Assembly: GCF_003917135.1 (NCBI RefSeq)
Contig: NZ_RPDI01000003.1
Location: forward strand, 101,145-165,144
DNA from: Leucobacter chromiireducens
GTDB lineage: Bacteria > Actinomycetota > Actinomycetes > Actinomycetales > Microbacteriaceae
DNA length: 64,000 bases
Direction: 5' to 3'
Below, piece by piece: positions 10,313 to 17,168 of the stretch. The notes under the pieces are model-generated. The model was not told where the DNA came from, did not search any database, and worked only from the letters and a program-made list of their open reading frames with translations. The position numbers and the translations under genes were made by a program. Each line of letters begins with the position of its first letter. The first letter of the stretch is position 1.

Positions 10313-11587
10313 GTGGCCCGTCCCCCTCTGTCCCCCGAGCAGCTCGCCGTCTACGAACGGATCGAGCACACGCGCGAGCACATTTTCGTGACGGGCCGCG
10401 CGGGAACGGGCAAGTCGACGATCCTCACCCACCTGGCGTGGAACACGAGCAAGATCATCGCGGTCTGCGCGCCCACCGGCGTCGCGGCGCTCAACGTCGG
10501 CGGCCAGACCATCCACTCGCTGCTGCGACTCCCCACCGGCGTGATCGCCGACCAGGAGCTCGATCAGCCGGCCGAGCTGAAGAAGATGCTCGCCTCGATC
10601 GACACGCTCGTGATCGACGAGATCTCCATGGTGTCGGCGGACCTCATGGACGCAATCGACCGCTCGCTCCGCCAGGCGCGCGGCAAGCGGCACGACCCGT
10701 TCGGCGGCGCCCAGATCATCATGTTCGGGGATCCCTATCAGCTGCCACCCGTGCCGCCACGGGATCCGCACGAGCGCGCCTACTTCGCGGACACGTACCG
10801 CTCGCTCTGGTTCTTCGACGCGAACGTGTGGCAGGCCGCGGAGCTCTCGACGATCGAGCTCGTCGAGGTGCACCGCCAGCGCGACGATCGCTTCAAGCAG
10901 ATCCTCGGCTCCGTGCGGCACGGCGTCGTCACCGCCGACCAGGCGGCGGAGCTGAACGCCGCGGGCGCGCGCCCGGCGCCGCGCGACGTGATCACGCTCG
11001 CGACGACCAACGCGACCGTGAACCGCATCAACGCCGAGCGGCTCGCGGAGATCCGCGGCGGCGCGCTCCGCGCGGTCGCGGAGATCAACGGCGAGTTCCG
11101 CGAGAACACCTATCCGGCCGACGAGGTGCTCGAGCTCAAGCCGGGCGCACAGGTCATGTTCCTCCGCAACGACGCCGACGGCCGCTGGGTGAACGGCACC
11201 ATCGGCACGGTCTCCCGCGTCGACGGCACCGTCTGGGTGGAGGTGGACGACGAGGAGTACGAGGTCGAGCCCACCGTGTGGGAGCGCTACCGCTACCGCT
11301 ACGACGCGGAGACGAAGAAGCTCGAGAAGGAGGTCGTCGCCGAGTTCGAGCAGTTCCCGCTGCGCCTCGCGTGGGCGGTGACCGTGCACAAGTCTCAGGG
11401 GCACACGTACGACGCCGCCGTGGTCGACCTGGGGCCGCGCGCGTTCAGCGCCGGGCAGACCTACGTCGCGCTCAGCCGCGTCCGCTCACTCGATGGGCTG
11501 TTCCTGCAGCGACCGCTGCAGCCGCGCGACGTCATCGTTGACCCGAACGTGGTCCGCTTCATGCAGCACCGCGAGGTGCGCGGCTAG
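10313..11587 (+). CDS. PIF1/RecD-like superfamily 1 helicase (AAA ATPase)
   Basis: A 424-residue SF1B helicase core. Walker A is GRAGTGKST (residues about 28-36), followed by APTGVAALNVGGQTIHSLL (motif Ia region), VIDEISMVSADLMDAID (Walker B) and MFGDPYQLPPVPP (motif III). The C-terminal domain has LRLAWAVTVHKSQGHTYDAAVVDLG and GQTYVALSRVRSLDGL (motifs V and VI). This matches PIF1-like 5'-3' helicases such as the phage Dda family. TAACCT at 10301-10306 lies 6 bp before the GTG, suggesting a leaderless mRNA. The gene converges on sipW with a 29-bp overlap. A role in unwinding or recombination is family-based. Confidence 0.85.
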   Translation: MARPPLSPEQLAVYERIEHTREHIFVTGRAGTGKSTILTHLAWNTSKIIAVCAPTGVAALNVGGQTIHSLLRLPTGVIADQELDQPAELKKMLASIDTLVIDEISMVSADLMDAIDRSLRQARGKRHDPFGGAQIIMFGDPYQLPPVPPRDPHERAYFADTYRSLWFFDANVWQAAELSTIELVEVHRQRDDRFKQILGSVRHGVVTADQAAELNAAGARPAPRDVITLATTNATVNRINAERLAEIRGGALRAVAEINGEFRENTYPADEVLELKPGAQVMFLRNDADGRWVNGTIGTVSRVDGTVWVEVDDEEYEVEPTVWERYRYRYDAETKKLEKEVVAEFEQFPLRLAWAVTVHKSQGHTYDAAVVDLGPRAFSAGQTYVALSRVRSLDGLFLQRPLQPRDVIVDPNVVRFMQHREVRG

Positions 11588-12125
11588 GCTCGCTCGCATC
11601 GCGCTCCGTTGGCTCCGCACCATCGCGCTCGCGTGTCTGGCCGGGAAAGATGAACAGCAGCACGAACAGTGCCACTATCGCGATCCCAAGCAGCACCCCC
11701 ATACGAGTCTTGATGAGCGTCGCCACGAGCCCAAGCCCGGGGATATGCAGGAGGTACCTGCCCACCTCACTGACGGTGTAGGGGTTCGGGTCCTCGCTCG
11801 CGTTCGCGTCACCCTGCATCCGCATCGTATAGACGCCGGGGTGGTCCTCGACTGGCTCAATCGCGGTCACGCGATGAGTAATGAGCCCGTCACCTTTCAC
11901 CCGTGCGGTCGTGATCACGTCACCCACCTGAACCTCGGCCGCAGCGATGGGTTTCGTGAGGATGAGAGAGCCCGTCGGAATGTCGGGCTCCATCGATCCG
12001 GACATCACGTTCAGCGCTTGCACACCGAGTATCACCGACAGACAGAACACTACGATGCAGAGCCCGCCGATGACCGCAGCGATGTTCAGCACTGTTGTCC
12101 GAAATACTGAATAGAAGCGTCGCAT
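11559..12125 (-). CDS. sipW: SipW-type signal peptidase I
   Basis: A 188-residue membrane protease of the ER/SipW branch of type I signal peptidases. An N-terminal membrane helix (residues about 10-38) is followed by box B VMSGSMEPDIPTGS with the nucleophile Ser44. GLITHRV follows, with His84 in place of the bacterial catalytic Lys (diagnostic of the Ser-His class), then the GDANASEDP box and a C-terminal helix (MGVLLGIAIVALFVLLFIF). The ATG at 12125 follows AGGAGAGGAGG; a 20-residue upstream extension is unlikely. It is the last gene of a seven-gene operon whose other members carry SipW-type signal peptides, so it very likely matures them at the outer face of the membrane. Confidence 0.92.
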   Translation of the reverse strand: MRRFYSVFRTTVLNIAAVIGGLCIVVFCLSVILGVQALNVMSGSMEPDIPTGSLILTKPIAAAEVQVGDVITTARVKGDGLITHRVTAIEPVEDHPGVYTMRMQGDANASEDPNPYTVSEVGRYLLHIPGLGLVATLIKTRMGVLLGIAIVALFVLLFIFPGQTRERDGAEPTERDASEPSRAPRGAA

Positions 12126-12153
12126 GAGCCTCCTCTCCTCTGCGAAACACGTA

Positions 12154-12192
12154 CTCGGCTGTGGGGCGCGAATGCCTCGCCCCACAGCCGAG
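12154..12192 (-). terminator. Intercistronic hairpin between the surface protein gene and sipW
   Basis: A perfect 15-bp stem, CTCGGCTGTGGGGCG (12154-12168) with its complement at 12178-12192 and a 9-nt loop. No T-run follows and sipW starts 29 bp later, so it looks like an attenuator or mRNA-stabilising hairpin that keeps the upstream structural gene more abundant than the peptidase. Confidence 0.7.
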
Positions 12193-12200
12193 CGCCGGGA

Positions 12201-12857
12201 CTATGCCACCGACTCCGCGTCAAAACGTAGGCGGAGGGCGGACTGGCCACCGTTGTAATCAACCGTCTCAGGCTCATCGAGGTACGCGATAGTCAGGTCG
12301 AGGGTGGCCTCGCTCCCCTCGGCACCTGCGACGTACACGCCGCCCTGGCTCAATGGATCGCTCCCGCGAGCAGCCAGCGTGCCAAGTTCCCCACCTGCCT
12401 GGTCCCACGGCAGGTCTGCGAACAGTTCAGTGCCGTCGATCGCTGCGCTGAAGCGGAGAAACTTCGTGATGTTCGGTTGGCTCCCCACTGAACCATCACC
12501 GTTCAGGAGCTGCGTCTCGAAGCTCACCATCGCGCGCATGTTCCGAGTGTTATTGAACACTGGAATCGATGTGCTGATCTCACCGCCGGGGATGAGCCCG
12601 TCCGAGCCGTCGATGATCCAGTCGTAGCCGGCGTCGGAGTCAGCCTGCTCCACCGTGTCGTCGGCGAGGACCACCCCGATATCGAACCGGTTACTGTTCC
12701 CGATGCCTTCACCGCCCAGGTTCAGGTTCGCCCAGTCAGTAAACGCCGCTGCTGTGGCGACTGCCCCCACCAGCAGCAAAGTACCGCCCGCGAGCAGCGC
12801 CCGTTTCCTCCCGGAGGCACGACCGATGGCTCCGAATCGTTCACGCAGTTTCTGCAT
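12201..12857 (-). CDS. SipW-dependent-type surface protein (TasA/CalY-like), copy A
   Basis: A 218-residue exported protein. The signal peptide has a basic stretch (SGRKR), a hydrophobic core (ALLAGGTLLLVGAVATAA) and the SipW-type ending AAFTDWANLNLGG. The mature part continues with GIGNSNRFDIGVV, nearly the same as the first gene of the operon (AAFTDFANLNIG, GGNNRFNIQVV). The rest is beta-rich without cysteines, with PVFNNTRNMRAMVSFETQ as an immunoglobulin-like strand pair. It probably forms the surface layer or fibre, as TasA and camelysin do in Firmicutes (family inference). The ATG at 12857 is preferred over an in-frame GTG seven codons upstream; neither has a strong ribosome site. Confidence 0.82.
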   Translation of the reverse strand: MQKLRERFGAIGRASGRKRALLAGGTLLLVGAVATAAAFTDWANLNLGGEGIGNSNRFDIGVVLADDTVEQADSDAGYDWIIDGSDGLIPGGEISTSIPVFNNTRNMRAMVSFETQLLNGDGSVGSQPNITKFLRFSAAIDGTELFADLPWDQAGGELGTLAARGSDPLSQGGVYVAGAEGSEATLDLTIAYLDEPETVDYNGGQSALRLRFDAESVA

Positions 12858-12898
12858 CACTTTCTCTCTTACTCTCACAGTTCGGATGGACCAGCGGA

Positions 12899-14185
12899 TC
12901 AGTGAAACACGCTGAAGTCGACGGAAGTGATCTTGCGCAGTGCTGCGCCAGTTGGCCTCCCGGTCGCACCCGCTGGGTTGTACCCCTGTCCCCAGTACTC
13001 GCCGTTTGACTTGGCCCAGATGTAGAACCCCTGTCCAGCGAGGACTTGCGACACCTCGGTGTCAATCAGTGCGCTTGTTTGTGGGAAGCCTCCATAATCA
13101 TCAGAAGCGCCATAGCCGTAGAGGTTGCCCGCGCTGTCCAGAAGCGCGGCCCCAGTGAAGCCGGCGACGGAACGAGTAATCCCTGAGAGGAGTGTGCTCG
13201 GGACAAGTCCGGGCGAGGCCGCGGCCGGCGCTCCACCGCCAGCTGGCCTCCCCCCGATACGCGTCGCGTTCGATCCCCAGGTGAGCACCGTCCCGTCTGA
13301 AAGGACCGCGTGCCCCATGTTGATGCCGCCCGCGACACTGACGATGAACGCTTGTCCCGCAGGAACGTTTGATTTGAACCACGGGCTCAGCGCCTGCGAC
13401 ATGACCGCACCACCAGTGCTCCCGGCGTCCCCGGCCGGGGTGGAGCTTGTGCTGCCCCAGTACCACACCTCGCCATTGTTGAGGATCACCCAGAAATTGC
13501 GGTAGGCACCGTGCAGGGAGACGGGGAACCGCTCGCCGTCGTTCACAATTGGGTCTGGCAGTCCGGGCACCTGAGTCGCACCAGTTCCCCCGAGCCCGCC
13601 GTAGCTGTTGCTCCCCCAGGCCCAAACAGTGCCGTCGGTACGGATGCCCGCTCCAGCCATTTCCGTAGAAGAGATCACGGCGATGTCTTCCAGGAGCTCG
13701 CCACCGCCGTTCCACGCGCTCCCGATACGCACGCGTTCGGCGCGGTTGTCCGGACGTGAGGCTTCAGTCCCGTCCCGAGATGGGTACATCCCCCATCCCC
13801 AGACATGGCCGTCCTGTTGGAGCGCGTTGAAGTTGTAGATACCGCCAGTCACAGCGGCCGTCTCGCCCGCGGGAAGCCCGCCAACTTGCGTCGTATTCTG
13901 AAAGGTACCGCCAGCGTTCGAACCGGCCATCTTCATATCGGTGCGACCCCACACGTATGCGTTGCCATCGCTGCCCAGTCCGACACCGGTATCGACGGAT
14001 CGGCCGGGTGCGAGTCCCGTAGCGAACGGAACTTCGATCTTCGCAGTGAGCGGCTCCGACTTCGCGTGTGCTGCATCGGTGTATGCCGCCGACGTAGAAC
14101 TCACTAAGCCACCGGCGAGGAAGGCGAGGGCCGCGGTGGTAGCGAACACGCCGAGAACGGCGCGCCGCGAGGTTCGTGTGATCAT
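12899..14185 (-). CDS. Exported RCC1-like seven-bladed propeller protein
   Basis: A 428-residue exported protein. The signal peptide (RTSRR, hydrophobic core, SSTSAAYTDAAHA) ends in the AxYTD-type motif seen in its neighbours, so it is probably also a SipW substrate. The mature part contains seven DG-x-V-x-x-WG repeats: GSDGNAYVWGR, QQDGHVWGWGM, RTDGTVWAWGSN, NNGEVWYWGST, SDGTVLTWGSN, DSAGNLYGYGA and KSNGEYWGQGY. That number matches one complete RCC1-type seven-bladed beta-propeller. No membrane anchor follows. Its start overlaps the LAxTG-protein stop by 4 bp. A binding or adhesin role is inferred from fold and context; no enzyme motif is visible. Confidence 0.83.
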   Translation of the reverse strand: MITRTSRRAVLGVFATTAALAFLAGGLVSSTSAAYTDAAHAKSEPLTAKIEVPFATGLAPGRSVDTGVGLGSDGNAYVWGRTDMKMAGSNAGGTFQNTTQVGGLPAGETAAVTGGIYNFNALQQDGHVWGWGMYPSRDGTEASRPDNRAERVRIGSAWNGGGELLEDIAVISSTEMAGAGIRTDGTVWAWGSNSYGGLGGTGATQVPGLPDPIVNDGERFPVSLHGAYRNFWVILNNGEVWYWGSTSSTPAGDAGSTGGAVMSQALSPWFKSNVPAGQAFIVSVAGGINMGHAVLSDGTVLTWGSNATRIGGRPAGGGAPAAASPGLVPSTLLSGITRSVAGFTGAALLDSAGNLYGYGASDDYGGFPQTSALIDTEVSQVLAGQGFYIWAKSNGEYWGQGYNPAGATGRPTGAALRKITSVDFSVFH

Positions 14186-14799
14186 CGTTGCGTTCGCTTT
14201 CTCGTAAGTACCAGTGTCACGCCGCCCGCGATCAGCAGCGCGCCAAGCAGCAGCGCGAGCAGCGGGGCAGCTCCGGTAATGGCGAGCTCTATCGGGGTCA
14301 CTGTTTCGGGTACCCCTGGTACATCCGGCCCCTCCGGCGCAGACTGCGTTGCGGTGTAGGCGAAGACGAGCGACCCGCTCAGGCCCTGGTATTCGTCACC
14401 AGCGACCCGGGGGAGCGCGAGGTGACCCATCAGCGTGTAGGTTTCACCTGCCGGTAGCTCCGGCAGGTGATGTTCAGTGCCCAGCACGGCGCCAAGCGGC
14501 ACTGACTCGGCCAATACGTCTCCGGTCCCATCCGTGAGCGTGACCTCGAGCGGAGTCGCCCCGTCGAAGAGTGCCCGGTCGCCCTCCCCGGTCACCGCAA
14601 GGGCGAGCGGCACAGGCATCGCGCTGGTGTTCGTCACCGTCATGTTCCATTCGGAGGAATGACCAGGAGCGGGAACGGCGACACGGACCTGCGCCGGTTC
14701 GACGTCGACCAGCTCGCTTGTGACAGCCTGAGCGCTCGGGCTCCCTGAGAACAGCAAGGACAGCGTGGCGGCACACGTTACGATCATGCGTGCGATCAT
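14182..14799 (-). CDS. Cell-wall-anchored protein with LAxTG sorting tail
   Basis: A 205-residue protein with a conventional signal peptide (cleavage near PSAQA, residue 25). An outside domain follows (about 27-155) with PAPGHSSEW at 43-51, then a Pro-rich spacer. It ends as a sortase substrate: LAITG (172-176), a hydrophobic helix and RKRTQR. LAxTG is the motif recognised by actinobacterial class E sortases. The domain is clearly related to the C-terminal domain of the sigma-factor fusion facing this operon (PAPGHSTEW plus the strands on both sides). It overlaps its upstream neighbour's stop (TGATG) and the propeller start (ATGA). A likely job is anchoring the SipW-processed proteins to the wall. 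No sortase gene is in the window. Confidence 0.82.
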   Translation of the reverse strand: MIARMIVTCAATLSLLFSGSPSAQAVTSELVDVEPAQVRVAVPAPGHSSEWNMTVTNTSAMPVPLALAVTGEGDRALFDGATPLEVTLTDGTGDVLAESVPLGAVLGTEHHLPELPAGETYTLMGHLALPRVAGDEYQGLSGSLVFAYTATQSAPEGPDVPGVPETVTPIELAITGAAPLLALLLGALLIAGGVTLVLTRKRTQR

Positions 14800-15386
14800 C
14801 AGTTCGTCATCCCTTCGAAGACCAGGCCGATTACGGTCTCGCTCCCGCTCCACATGAACGGGATCTCGGGGTCGAGCACTGCCGAGAGCGTGACGGTGTG
14901 CTCCTCACCTGCGATCACGTCACTGAACGCGCGATCCGAGATGCCGTTGAACTCTGCGGCCGAAACGCCACTCGCCACGGCTGTGCCGTCATACAAAACG
15001 TCGAAGACTAAGCCCTCGAATAGTGCGGCGCAGGGACCGCTGCAGTCGCTTCGCAGTTGCAGCGACGGCGTCACATCACCGCCCGGTGCATCCGGGGCGA
15101 TCCGCATGGTGGCAGTGAACTCCACGGGCTTCGAGAAGGTGATTTCCGCGCTTGGCGTGGTCGGATAGACCACAGCCGCTTCGGGGGTGTCTGCTTCGTG
15201 CCAGTTCCCGTCCGTGTCCTTCACCTGCACGGAGAATGCGACCGGGTTCCCTATGCCGCCGGAGGCGAGGTTCACGTTGGCATGGTCGATGTACGCGGCG
15301 CTGGTCACCCCAACCGCGCTCACGAGCAGCAGCGCACCGAGCCCAGCACCAAGCAAGACACGTGCTCTCGGACGCCTTGCGATCAT
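14799..15386 (-). CDS. SipW-dependent-type surface protein, copy B
   Basis: A 195-residue exported protein with RRPRAR, a hydrophobic core (VLLGAGLGALLLVSAVGVTS) and the SipW-type end AAYIDHANVNLASGGIGNPVAFSVQV, which aligns with the FTDxANLNxG and NRFxI segments of copies A and D. The mature part has a single cysteine pair (RSDCSGPCAALF) that may form a disulphide, unlike the cysteine-free copies A and D. No C-terminal anchor. Its start overlaps the upstream gene by 4 bp and its stop shares one base with the next start, so translation is coupled. Probably a minor subunit of the same assembly (inference). Confidence 0.78.
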   Translation of the reverse strand: MIARRPRARVLLGAGLGALLLVSAVGVTSAAYIDHANVNLASGGIGNPVAFSVQVKDTDGNWHEADTPEAAVVYPTTPSAEITFSKPVEFTATMRIAPDAPGGDVTPSLQLRSDCSGPCAALFEGLVFDVLYDGTAVASGVSAAEFNGISDRAFSDVIAGEEHTVTLSAVLDPEIPFMWSGSETVIGLVFEGMTN

Positions 15387-15994
15387 GAGTTCTCTCCATC
15401 AAACCGGAACTGGACGTCCGTAGCGGCAAGCTGCCACTCGTTGCCAAGTCCCTCCGGCACTTCAACGGTGACGTCGAGCACACGCGCTTCGCCTGGCGCG
15501 ACGACCCCCGCGAGACCAACCGTCTGGAGGTCGGGTCCCGCCACTCGGTTGATGAGCACGGTTCCCCCTTCTGCCACGGTGAAGACGAGAGCCGGAAACA
15601 AGTCGACGTAGTTGTTCGTTTCTGGATCCCGCTCGGCGCTGCGGTCGTTGGGGTCCTCAACCCGCAAGCTCAGATGCCCACCCAGCGTCGGACTCGCGTT
15701 CTTTACAGCGATTTTGAGGTCGAGAGAGGCGCCGGGACTCACCACGAACGGAGAATCGTCCTGAGTCAGCCGAATTCGATACGCTTCGGGGTTTCCCTGT
15801 TGCCAATTTGCTGCGGCGGGCTCCCAGGCGGGGTCGGCGGAGCCCATCGTGACGATGTCAAACCGATTCTGAGTACCGTCGAGAATCGCGATACTTTCCT
15901 TTGTGTCGACCAGCATTGCTGCGGTGACTAAGGCGCTCACGCCGAGCACCACGCCCGCGGCCAGCAACGTTCTTCGAATGGGAGGTTGAGTCAT
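15383..15994 (-). CDS. SipW-dependent-type surface protein, copy C (divergent)
   Basis: A 203-residue exported protein. A hydrophobic N-terminus (RRTLLAAGVVLGVSALVTAAM) is followed by LVDTKESIAILDGTQNRFDIVTMG. The NRFDI element is shared with copies A and D, but the FTD motif is reduced to LVDT, so this is the most divergent member. The mature part holds beta-strand segments (LDLKIAVKNASPTLGGHLSLRVEDP) like those of copy D. The ATG at 15994 is preferred because AGGA lies about 10 bp upstream; a GTG two codons earlier is possible. Coupled by a 4-bp overlap to the next gene. Confidence 0.75.
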   Translation of the reverse strand: MTQPPIRRTLLAAGVVLGVSALVTAAMLVDTKESIAILDGTQNRFDIVTMGSADPAWEPAAANWQQGNPEAYRIRLTQDDSPFVVSPGASLDLKIAVKNASPTLGGHLSLRVEDPNDRSAERDPETNNYVDLFPALVFTVAEGGTVLINRVAGPDLQTVGLAGVVAPGEARVLDVTVEVPEGLGNEWQLAATDVQFRFDGENS

Positions 15995-16017
15995 CTGCAC
16001 TGTTTCCTATTCGTCAG

Positions 16018-16053
16018 GTTCGGCGCGGGGCACTGCCGCACCCCACACCGAAC
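16018..16053 (-). terminator. Intercistronic hairpin after the first surface-protein gene
   Basis: GTTCGGCGCGGGG and CCCCACACCGAAC form a 13-bp stem with two G-T type mismatches and a 10-nt loop, 8 bp after the stop of copy D. It resembles the hairpin before sipW (both have a GTGGGG-type core) and, like it, directly follows the more TasA-like genes. Probably limits read-through or stabilises the upstream message. Confidence 0.6.
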
Positions 16054-16061
16054 TTCACGGC

Positions 16062-16688
16062 CTACGGCTGGACGGAGCTGGCGTCGAAATGTGCCTGCAC
16101 GTAGGACACCTGACCCTGGAGCGCGTTGTTCTCCGACTCAGTGGGTTGGTTGGGCAGCGTGACAGAAAGCGTCACAACGCCTTCAGCGCCTGTGGTGTAG
16201 ATCCCGAGATCAAGAGAATTCACTGCGTCTTGATCAGCGCCGGAAACGAGGGGAGTCCCGTTCAGCAGCACCGTGTACTCGAGGAGGTCTCGGATCAGCG
16301 GATCTGAGGTCTTCCCTGGGCGATCTTGGAGCGTGAAGTCCATGTCAGCGCTCAGCACAGGGCTCTCGTTGCGGAATGGAATCTCGACACTCACGGTGTC
16401 ACCCGGGGTCAGCACGTCTGCACCCGGGACGTTCACGTTGACGCCCTCCACGGTATTCGCCTCCTGCCAGGTGCCGGGCACTGGCAGCCCGTCTCCGTCG
16501 GTGCCGACGACCTGGATGTTGAAACGGTTGTTTCCGCCGATGCCGGAATCATCGGTGCCATTGCCGATGTTGAGGTTGGCAAAGTCAGTGAAGGCCGCGG
16601 CAGTGGCCAGACCAGCCACAATGAGAACGGCGCCACCAGCGATGACGGCACGTTTACGGCCGAGGCTTGGGCTGCTCAGATGCGACAT
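16062..16688 (-). CDS. SipW-dependent-type surface protein, copy D (first gene of operon)
   Basis: A 208-residue exported protein, the promoter-proximal gene of the SipW operon. The signal peptide is GRKRAVIAGGAVLIVAGLATAA ending AAFTDFANLNIG, and the mature protein starts with GIGGNNRFNIQVVG. It is beta-rich, cysteine-free, with VEIPFRNESPVLSADMDFTLQD and VVTLSVTLPNQ strands, like copy A. I infer it is a major fibre or surface-layer subunit. The ATG at 16688 follows GAAAGGACC at a rather long spacing; an upstream 23-residue extension looks non-coding. A hairpin follows its stop. Confidence 0.82.
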   Translation of the reverse strand: MSHLSSPSLGRKRAVIAGGAVLIVAGLATAAAFTDFANLNIGNGTDDSGIGGNNRFNIQVVGTDGDGLPVPGTWQEANTVEGVNVNVPGADVLTPGDTVSVEIPFRNESPVLSADMDFTLQDRPGKTSDPLIRDLLEYTVLLNGTPLVSGADQDAVNSLDLGIYTTGAEGVVTLSVTLPNQPTESENNALQGQVSYVQAHFDASSVQP

Positions 16689-17168
16689 ATTCAGTACTTG
16701 GTCCTTTCGTGAGTCATGACGGGGATCATGACGGATGGGGGAACACCGGGACGACATCTGCGCGATTGGGACCCACGCAACGGCGCCCAGTTCGGCGAGC
16801 GACTGACGCCGCTCACACGTGTAGTGGCGAACCGAACAGAAGCGTGACCAGTTTTCTCAACTTTTTTTGAAGCCGCGAAACACCGGGTCGGGCGCGCGAA
16901 ACCTGGCATCAACTGGGTGCGGCGGCCCCTCGGTCTCGTTGCAGAAGCCATCCGGCTGGCTTAGGTTGAAGACCGAGAAACAGCACAGAGACGTTGGGGC
17001 ACTCGGTCGCGTCACGCAGCGTCGAGTGCGCTCCCCTCCGGGGTACTGAGCCCAGCCGAGGGCACCGTCAATCCCGGTGCCGGTTCACGGCACTCGCGAT
17101 TCCTGGGTGGCCCCCTGACGCACTCCGCGGGAACTCCTCAGCACACCCCGCAACAAAGGAACCCACCA
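16689..17168. promoter_or_regulatory. 480-bp divergent control region between the SipW operon and the sigma-fusion gene
   Basis: No gene is visible. Close to the SipW operon is a tandem repeat, TCATGACGG at 16714-16722 and 16726-16734 (12-bp period, one helical turn), a candidate operator or promoter element. Near 16860 there is a run of seven T. On the sigma side a 7-bp hairpin (GGCACCG 17061-17067 with CGGTGCC 17075-17081) precedes an AAAGGAA ribosome site about 8 bp before the ATG at 17169. I cannot assign -35/-10 boxes with confidence on either strand. An ECF-type promoter for autoregulation is expected here. Confidence 0.45.

Noticed and set aside
14797-14853. Extra 18 residues (MERERDRNRPG) on the LAxTG protein
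   Set aside because: They would put a charged block before the signal peptide and lie inside the upstream gene; the TGATG junction gives a natural coupled start at 14799.
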